64,000 bases of DNA from DASSQJ01 sp963730165 (GTDB lineage Bacteria > Actinomycetota > Actinomycetes > Actinomycetales > Dermatophilaceae). Position numbers and translations under genes: made by a program. Below are positions 58,146 through 64,000 of this stretch, piece by piece; the stretch's first letter is position 1; every line of letters starts with the position of its first letter. The stretch covers positions 713,687 through 777,686 of the forward strand of contig CAVSQS010000001.1 of NCBI GenBank assembly GCA_963730165.1. The letters are read 5' to 3'. The notes below the pieces were generated by a model, which had not been told where the DNA came from, searched no databases, and saw only the letters and a program-made list of their open reading frames with translations.

Positions 58146-58550
58146 TCAGCGGGCGGGTGGGCCGGGGTCGTCGTGCCGGATGGGTGTCGGGGTGGCTCGT
58201 TCGGCGCTGGTGGACCGCTCGTGCCGCCCGCTCGCCGGTGCAGCCGGCGGCCGCGGGTGCAGGCCCATCAGCTGGTGTAGGCGGGCGTGAGCGTCACGGG
58301 TGGTGGCGGCGTCGAGCCGCACCGGGTCCGGTGTGGTGCCGTAGTGGTCGGCCAGCTGCTGGGCCAGGTCCGGGCGCCGCTCGACGAGCAGGTGCAGCCG
58401 GCCGCGCAACTGGTCGAGGCTTCTCTCGAGGTCGGCGGTGGCGACGTGGGGGCTGGTGGTGCGGGCGGCCGCGGACGCCACGGACACGTCGATGTCCCAG
58501 GAGACGATCGCCACGATGCCGTCCTCGACGGTCGGGGGTGTCAGGTTCAT
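58146..58550 (-). CDS. Small helical protein of the conjugation cluster
   Basis: 134 residues, start overlapping the hydrolase stop as ATGA. LERSLDQLRGRLHLLVERRP and LAQQLADHYG suggest a coiled coil; the C-terminal third is Pro- and Arg-rich and probably disordered. I do not recognise the family. The position between the hydrolase and the membrane protein suggests a secretion-apparatus accessory. Confidence 0.65.
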   Translation of the reverse strand: MNLTPPTVEDGIVAIVSWDIDVSVASAAARTTSPHVATADLERSLDQLRGRLHLLVERRPDLAQQLADHYGTTPDPVRLDAATTRDAHARLHQLMGLHPRPPAAPASGRHERSTSAERATPTPIRHDDPGPPAR

Positions 58551-60094
58551 GCGAGCGTCCTCTGCGTGGGCTGGCCGACCCTCCAGATCTCGAAGATCGA
58601 GTGGCCGGTGTAGCGATAGGTGAAGGACCCGACCCCGTAGCGGGTGCTGAGCGCCTCGACGGTGCGCTGGGTGTCCGGGTCCAGCACGATCTGGACGTGC
58701 CCGATGGCGTTGGGGCCGAGGTAGGTGTCGATGAAGATCAGGTCCCCGGGCTGCTCCTGCCCGGGGGTGACCCGGTAGCCGTGTCCGGCGGCGAGCCAGT
58801 TGCGTTGGGCGCTGGCCGTGCGCGGCAGGCTCACCCCGATCTGGGCGTAGGCGGCTTGGGTGAACCCGGAACAGTCCCAGGCGTGAGGGCCGGAGGCGCC
58901 GAAGACGTAGCGGTCCCCGGCGTGGGAGAGCGCCCAGGTGAGCATGGTGGCGACCTGCGGTGAGGACACCGCGGTTAGGGACGGGTCGCCTTGGCCGCCG
59001 GGTCCGCAGTCGCTGGGGTCGCCGGCGATGATCCCGCCGCCGTAGGCGTGGGCGTAGTAGAGGACGTCGTTGACGTACCAGTCGGCGTGGTTGTACGCCA
59101 GCAGGGCTCGGCGCACCCCTTCGGCGCCGCCGGTGGTCAGCCCGGCGGCGGTCAGGTAGTTCGCAGCGCTCATCACCGAGTCGGCCGGGTTGGTGATGAC
59201 CGCCTTGCCGTCCCGGTCGCCGTCGACGCCGTAGCTGGCCCAGGTGGCCGGCATGAACTGCATGAGTCCCTGCGCGCCGGCGCTCGAGGTGGCGGTGGTC
59301 TTCCCGTGGCCGGTCTCCTCCATCCCGACCCCGGCCAGGACGGTCCACGGCAGGTGGTACCTGTCGGCGGCGGCGAGGTAGAGCGCCTTGACGGCTGCCG
59401 GGATCGGCAGCGGCGGGTTGTGCAGCGACGCCAGGCGGGGCGTGCGTGGACCGGGCAGTGGGTACCCGATCCCGCCCTCCTGCGCGGCGGGCGCCGTGGT
59501 CGCGTCGGAGGGTGACGGTGAGGCGGCGACCGCTACCCCGTTGAGCGGGGCGCCGTGGGCGAGCATGAAGGGCACCGGGTCGACGGGGTCGCCGTCGACG
59601 CGGACCTCGAAGTGCAGGTGGTCCCCGGTGGAGGTCCCGGTCGAGCCCTCGACGCCGAGCCGCTGTCCCATCCACACGCTTGCCCCGGCAGTGACAGCGG
59701 CGTCGATGCGGGCGAGGTGGCCGTAGTAGGTGCGGACCCCGTCGCCGTGGTCGAGCACGATCAGGTTGCCGTACCCGCCGGAGACCCCGGCCGCCGCGAC
59801 GGTTCCGGCGGAGGCGGCGACGACCGGACCGGCGTCCGGGGTGGAGGCGAGGTCCTGCCCGGTGTGCATGCGCCAGTCACCGTGGATCGGGTGCAGCCGG
59901 ATCCCGAACCCGTCGGTGGTGGTGTACCCCTGCTGGAACGGGGGCCGCCACGTTCCGGTCGCCGGCATCCCGGCGAGCGTGCACGTACTGGCGGCGGCGG
60001 CCGTGGTGACCGTGGCGGCGAAGACCACCGCCAACGCCAGCGGCGTCACGGCCAGCACCAGCAGCGCGGCCAGTGCCCATGCGAGCTGCTTCAT
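58547..60094 (-). CDS. Three-domain peptidoglycan hydrolase of the secretion system
   Basis: 515 residues. A signal peptide or membrane anchor spans residues 1-36 (WALAALLVLAVTPLALAVVF). It is followed by an M23 metallopeptidase-like domain (TDGFGIRLHPIHGD, HTGQDLAS, GDHLHFEVRVDG), a lytic transglycosylase domain (LAGVGMEETGHGKT, SAGAQGLMQFMPATW with the catalytic Glu) and a C-terminal NlpC/P60 domain (HAWDCSGFTQAAYAQIG with the catalytic Cys, IGHVQIVL with the His). Such enzymes open the cell wall for the transfer channel, as VirB1 or TcpG do. Three catalytic types in one chain is unusual but known in actinobacterial conjugation loci. Confidence 0.88.
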   Translation of the reverse strand: MKQLAWALAALLVLAVTPLALAVVFAATVTTAAAASTCTLAGMPATGTWRPPFQQGYTTTDGFGIRLHPIHGDWRMHTGQDLASTPDAGPVVAASAGTVAAAGVSGGYGNLIVLDHGDGVRTYYGHLARIDAAVTAGASVWMGQRLGVEGSTGTSTGDHLHFEVRVDGDPVDPVPFMLAHGAPLNGVAVAASPSPSDATTAPAAQEGGIGYPLPGPRTPRLASLHNPPLPIPAAVKALYLAAADRYHLPWTVLAGVGMEETGHGKTTATSSAGAQGLMQFMPATWASYGVDGDRDGKAVITNPADSVMSAANYLTAAGLTTGGAEGVRRALLAYNHADWYVNDVLYYAHAYGGGIIAGDPSDCGPGGQGDPSLTAVSSPQVATMLTWALSHAGDRYVFGASGPHAWDCSGFTQAAYAQIGVSLPRTASAQRNWLAAGHGYRVTPGQEQPGDLIFIDTYLGPNAIGHVQIVLDPDTQRTVEALSTRYGVGSFTYRYTGHSIFEIWRVGQPTQRTLA

Positions 60095-60116
60095 CGCCGT
60101 CTCCTCCCCGGCGTGG

Positions 60117-61646
60117 TCACGCCGCGCCGGCGATCGCCTCGTTGGTGAAGGTCAGCTGCTCTTCGACCGGGTGCAGCCGGGTCTCGACCTTGTAGGCCCG
60201 CTCCCCCACCAGCCACAGCGCCCGGCCCTTGCGTTGCATCGCCCACCCGGTCATCACCTCGCGGGCCTGGGTGCCCAGGCCGAGCATGGTGTCGAGCTCC
60301 CCGGCGACGGCGGCCTTCTGCCCGTGCAGGATCTTGATGTCGGCCAGGTGCATCAGGTCGCGGGCGATGTTCGCGGCCTGGGAGCCCTGGTCGCCGACGG
60401 TGAGCATGTCCGACGGTTTGTGCGCGTTGGCCCACTGGATGTCCCCGCCGCGGCCGGCGACGCCGCGGGAGAGGCGGAAGTCCTCATCGAGGCTCTTGAC
60501 CGCCTCCACCCCGAGGCGCATCACCTTCCACACCTCGTCGCGCAGGACGATCCGCAGGTCCCCGGGGGGTGCGATCTCCCGCATTCCCCGGCCCCAGCTG
60601 TTCAGGCACACCAGCGCGATCCCGACCGCCTCGTCGCCGAGGGGGTTAAGCCGAGACAGGGACAAGGACTGGATCGGGGCGCTCCAGTCGACGTCGATAT
60701 TGGTGTGGTCGTCGAACAGCCCGGCCAGCGCGCCGGAGACCAGCTGCCCGAGCGCGTCGCGCAGCAGGCGGGTCTCGTCGAGGAAGTGCTGCCGGTCCGA
60801 GAACCGGCACGCAGCGACGAGGTCGTCACTGGGCTCGTCGAGGGAGTGCCACAGCCGCGGGATGGTGGTCTCCCTCAGCGTCGAGGCGGCGCGGGAGTAG
60901 CCGGTCAGGTCGCGCAGCGCGGCCTTGACCGCCGACTCCTCAGACGGCCCGAAGGGCACCCGTTCGTTGCCGATCCTTTGGGAGCCGACCAGTGCGCGCA
61001 CCAGGGTGAGCCATCGGCTGAAGACGACCGCGGCCCGGCTCTGCGCCTCCGCCGCGGACAGGTCCGCCCAGCCCTGGCCGAGCGGGCCGAGGCCTAGCGG
61101 GTTGATCCGTGCCGACATCCCCGGACCGAGCGTGAACGGGGTGACCCCGAAGAAGCGGCACAGCTGCTCGTACTCGTCCTTGGGGTCGCCCAGGATCAGG
61201 ACCCGGTACCCGAAGTCGGTCATCCGCAGGCAGAACGCCTTGGCGGTGGCGGACTTGCCGGTGCCCGGTTTGCCCATGCAGATCACGTTGGCGTTGGTCG
61301 CCGGGATGTCATCACGCAGCACCCACCCCACCGGGTCGGCGTAGAACGCGGCACCGCTCAGGACGTCGACGCCCATCTGAGCACCGGTCGGCGGCAGACC
61401 CGGGCCGGCGATGAACGGCCAGAACGCGGCGGCCTGGTCCGAGGCCATCCGGTAGGAGGTCACCGGCGCCGACGCCGGCACCCAGCCGCGGCCGGCGCGG
61501 CGCACCCCCCGGGGCGGGACGTGCCGGAACAGTCGCGTCTGACGTTCCTGCGGCGGCGACACCCGGGTGCGGGGTAGGTCGTGTCCGAAGTCGGCCAGCA
61601 GGCGGGCCATGTCCCGCCCGGTGCCGGCGGTGCGGCGGGTGGTCAT
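60117..61646 (-). CDS. VirB4-like conjugation ATPase
   Basis: 509 residues from ATG 61646, overlapping the SCO6880 gene stop (ATGA). Walker A NVICMGKPGTGKSATAKAF near residues 117-133; Walker B LRIVLRDEVWKVM near 360; GDIQWANAHKPSDM and RDLMHLADIKILHGQ near the C-terminus. The FGVTPFTLGPGMSARINPL block is typical of actinobacterial VirB4/TraC-type proteins. It energises assembly of the secretion channel. Confidence 0.85.
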   Translation of the reverse strand: MTTRRTAGTGRDMARLLADFGHDLPRTRVSPPQERQTRLFRHVPPRGVRRAGRGWVPASAPVTSYRMASDQAAAFWPFIAGPGLPPTGAQMGVDVLSGAAFYADPVGWVLRDDIPATNANVICMGKPGTGKSATAKAFCLRMTDFGYRVLILGDPKDEYEQLCRFFGVTPFTLGPGMSARINPLGLGPLGQGWADLSAAEAQSRAAVVFSRWLTLVRALVGSQRIGNERVPFGPSEESAVKAALRDLTGYSRAASTLRETTIPRLWHSLDEPSDDLVAACRFSDRQHFLDETRLLRDALGQLVSGALAGLFDDHTNIDVDWSAPIQSLSLSRLNPLGDEAVGIALVCLNSWGRGMREIAPPGDLRIVLRDEVWKVMRLGVEAVKSLDEDFRLSRGVAGRGGDIQWANAHKPSDMLTVGDQGSQAANIARDLMHLADIKILHGQKAAVAGELDTMLGLGTQAREVMTGWAMQRKGRALWLVGERAYKVETRLHPVEEQLTFTNEAIAGAA

Positions 61647-63154
61647 GACGCCTTCGATCGGGTCAGGCTCACCCCGAGCGGGACCACCGACGCCGCGAAC
61701 GCGACGTCCTGGGCGAGGTCCAGGCGCAGCGGGGCGAACCCGGCCCGCCGGATCGAGGCGTCCAGCAGGCGTCCGTACTCGGCCACCCGCGCCGTCTTGG
61801 ACACGGTCACCGTGCACACCGCGTAGGGCCGGGTCATCGCCGACCCGCGAGCCAGCTTCGCCTCGAGGTTGCGTACCCGTTGCGCGTCGTCCCGGGCCCT
61901 GGTGGTGGCCTTCATCCTCGCCTTCTGGCGGATGCCCTCGCCCATGTCGGCTGCCCACTCGCTGCTGGCCGACTGCCGGGCCGCCTTGCTGCGGCTCAAG
62001 ATCGGGTAGGCGACGAGGAAGGAGCGCCGCTCCCCCGGGCCGGTCGCGGCCAGCACCGGCGCCAACGCCCCGACCAGCGCTCCCTTGACCGGCAACCGGA
62101 TCGTGGAGGACACCGAGTTCCATGCGTCGTGGCTGTAGTGCCGCGCGGCGGGGTCCGCCCCTGAGGGCCCGGCCAGCGCCCACGGCACCTCGCTGTTGAC
62201 CTCGTCCCCGGCCTGCGCGGCCAACACCGCGTCGATGATCCCGGCCCGGTCCCCGGGTGCGAAGCCGGTGCGGCACGCGACGGCCAGCTCGGGGCTGGTC
62301 AGCCACGACACGCTCGTGGCGCCCAAGCCGCCCTTGAGCTGGGACTCCACCTCGGCCATCAGCCCGTACATGACGTGCGCGCGGGCCTCGATTCCCCGGC
62401 CGGTCTCCCTGGCGGCCTTTGCGATCCGGCGCTCGGGGACCACGATCGTGACGAATGCTTCGGTGCGTACCGAGGCCCGGGTCAGGGCCGCCTGGAGGTC
62501 GTCGTTGACCCGGCGGACCTGCTCCGGGCTGCCGGGCCGGCGGTGCCGGGCGGTCCACTGGTCACGTTCGGCGCCGTCCTCGGGGACGGTGCGGACCAGG
62601 ACGAGGATCTCCTCGATCATCTCGGTGGTCGCGGCCTGGTCGATCAGCTCGGCCAGCCCGCGAGCCATCCGGTCGCGGTCCTCGCCGTCGCGCAGCCCGG
62701 TCCCCGGGTGCACGACCGCGGCGGTCGCGGCCCAGGTGCGGGCGAGGTGGTTCTGGATGATCGCCACCCGCGCCCCGGCCAAGCCGGTCGGTGGCCCCTC
62801 GTGGATCTCCACCCCAGCCAGCGACCCGGGCAGGTCGAGAGCGGCGAGGTCGTCGACCTCGCCGGTGGAGGCCTTGGAGCGGTACCGAGTCCACCCGGTC
62901 AGTGCGCCCGCGGCGAACGTCGTGCTCGCCAGGATCCACCCGATCGCCGAGCGGCCCCGCACCGGGACGACGGTGACCACGGTGGCCGCCGCGCACCCCA
63001 ACAGCAGGATCGCCGCGGTCGCCCACTGCTGTTCCTTCAGGGACCAGAACATCGGCAGCGAGGACAGCGCGACCACACCGGCCTGCCACCCGGTCAGCCC
63101 GAACGGGAACCACCCGATCCGCGCCTTCGAGTACTCGTCGTAGACCTGACTCAT
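61643..63154 (-). CDS. SCO6880 family conjugation protein
   Basis: 503 residues. N-terminus KARIGWFPFGLTGWQAGVVA followed by membrane segments at about residues 20-85 (AILLLGCAAATVVTVVPV). The long soluble part has ARTWAATAAVVHPGTG and TEAFVTIVVPERRIAKAAR, typical of the SCO6880 family, which resembles the N-terminal half of VirB4. Together with the downstream ATPase it would form the complete VirB4 equivalent. Start ATG 63154, 15 bp after the preceding stop. Confidence 0.85.
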   Translation of the reverse strand: MSQVYDEYSKARIGWFPFGLTGWQAGVVALSSLPMFWSLKEQQWATAAILLLGCAAATVVTVVPVRGRSAIGWILASTTFAAGALTGWTRYRSKASTGEVDDLAALDLPGSLAGVEIHEGPPTGLAGARVAIIQNHLARTWAATAAVVHPGTGLRDGEDRDRMARGLAELIDQAATTEMIEEILVLVRTVPEDGAERDQWTARHRRPGSPEQVRRVNDDLQAALTRASVRTEAFVTIVVPERRIAKAARETGRGIEARAHVMYGLMAEVESQLKGGLGATSVSWLTSPELAVACRTGFAPGDRAGIIDAVLAAQAGDEVNSEVPWALAGPSGADPAARHYSHDAWNSVSSTIRLPVKGALVGALAPVLAATGPGERRSFLVAYPILSRSKAARQSASSEWAADMGEGIRQKARMKATTRARDDAQRVRNLEAKLARGSAMTRPYAVCTVTVSKTARVAEYGRLLDASIRRAGFAPLRLDLAQDVAFAASVVPLGVSLTRSKAS

Positions 63155-63169
63155 GACATCTCTCCTTGG

Positions 63170-64000
63170 CTAGGCCGGGACGATCGGGACCGCGGCGGCG
63201 CCACCGGCTGCACCGGTCGCGCCGGCACCGCCAGCTGCGCCCGCGCCGCCGGCCGCGCCCGGCGAGGCCGGGGTCGGGCCGGCGCTGGACGGCTCGGCAC
63301 CGCCGAGGGTGGGTGGGGAGGGGACCGGGGTCGTCGTGCCGCCGGTGCCCGCCTCCCCCGAGCCGGTGTTGTCTGCGCCGTCGGCGCCGTTGATGGCGGG
63401 GTTGTTCTTCGCGCTCGGGCCGCCCTGGTTGCGGCCCTTGCCGCCGAAGTCGGGGATGTAGGTGTTGTGCCCGACGCCCATCTGGTTCGTGGTGTCGGCG
63501 CCGATGACGGTGGCCGCGTTCGAGGCCGCGAGGACGCCGCCCAGCCCGGTGCTGTACGCCGTCCCGGCCGCGCCGAGCGCACCCATCGCCTTCCCGAGCT
63601 TGCCGGTGACGGCGTCCTGGGCGCTCTGCTCACCCTGGGAGGACCCGTCCGCGGACGCAGTGGACGCCGCCGCCGACGTCGCTCCCCCACCGCCGGCCCC
63701 ACCGGCGCCGAGCAGCCCCCAGATCCCGCCCTGGGCGGCCGCCCCGGCCCGCATCGCCGCACCGGAGGAGGTGCCCGGGTCCACGAACGCCAGCATCTTG
63801 AACAGCGCCAGCGGCGCGAAGCAGCTGACCACGAGCAGCAGCACCCCGGGCAGCGCGGTCCCGACCGCCTCCTCAGGGAGTCCCCGCCGCTGAGGGCCAC
63901 CGAGGTCGTGACCTTGACCCCGGCACCCATCACGATCACCACCAGGACCGGGGTGAACGCGGCCGCGTGGAACCACCGGAACGCCTTCCAGAACCAGGCG
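63170..64000 (-). pseudogene. VirB6/TrbL-like membrane protein, C-terminal part, one frameshift
   Basis: Runs off the right edge. The visible part starts in the frame VLVVIVMGAGVKVTTSVAL and shifts near 63885 to EEAVGTALPGVLLLVVSCFA, PLALFKMLAFVDPGTSSG (membrane segments), then a Gly/Ala-rich tail ending AAAVPIVPA. One extra C in the CCC run at the shift restores the frame, so the break may be a sequencing error. Hydrophobic segments and the low-complexity C-terminal tail fit VirB6/TrbL channel proteins of Gram-positive conjugation systems. Confidence 0.7.

Overview
The window is high-GC DNA (about 60 to 80 % depending on the region) with actinobacterial gene content: a SCO6880-family conjugation protein, a DUF4913 protein, a MobF relaxase of the actinobacterial TraA type, DUF6308, and several genes with apparently leaderless starts. 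I place it in Actinomycetota and cannot resolve the genus. It is accessory DNA throughout: a large anti-phage island on the left joined to a conjugative element on the right. I see no rRNA, tRNA or CRISPR array.

Left part, 1-31.5 kb. A short plus-strand set (helicase remnant, uracil-DNA-glycosylase-like protein, DUF3883 protein) converges on one very long minus-strand operon running from 31468 down to 3116. In transcription order the operon holds: a GHKL (sacsin/Hsp90-like) ATPase fused to an SSL2-type helicase; a UvrD-like helicase; DrmA; DrmB; DrmD; a very long Eco57I-type adenine methylase (DrmMI); a 2160-codon DEAD/DEAH helicase with a DUF1998 domain that resembles Druantia DruE; a UvrD helicase with a RelE-like N-terminus; and a DUF6308 protein. 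Most neighbours overlap at TGATG or GTGA junctions, so they are probably translationally coupled. This is a class 1 DISARM core embedded in a larger multi-helicase operon, with no recognisable drmC. Nearly every gene except drmB carries single-base frameshifts while remaining full length. Where I could reconstruct the site, a one-base change, often in a short base run, restores the reading frame. This fits either sequencing error or very recent inactivation.

Middle, 31.6-34.4 kb. Vsr endonuclease and a C5-cytosine methyltransferase are divergent, followed by an istB remnant and a small gene facing away from the relaxase.

Right part, 34.4-64 kb. A three-domain relaxase-helicase-primase (1845 aa) is preceded by a 30-bp inverted repeat. 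A minus-strand type IV secretion cluster (55.5-64 kb, running off the window) encodes a DUF4913 protein, a TraG/VirD4 coupling protein, small proteins, a three-domain peptidoglycan hydrolase, a VirB4-like ATPase, a SCO6880 protein and a VirB6/TrbL-like protein. Between relaxase and secretion genes lies about 15 kb of lower-GC cargo: two HEPN-like proteins, an OLD ATPase with TOPRIM, a P-loop GTPase pair, a DUF7669 protein divergent from an EVE-DUF3883 nuclease, two overlapping DUF262 (GmrSD-type) genes and a methyltransferase. The element therefore looks like a self-transmissible carrier of defence genes lying next to a DISARM-type island.
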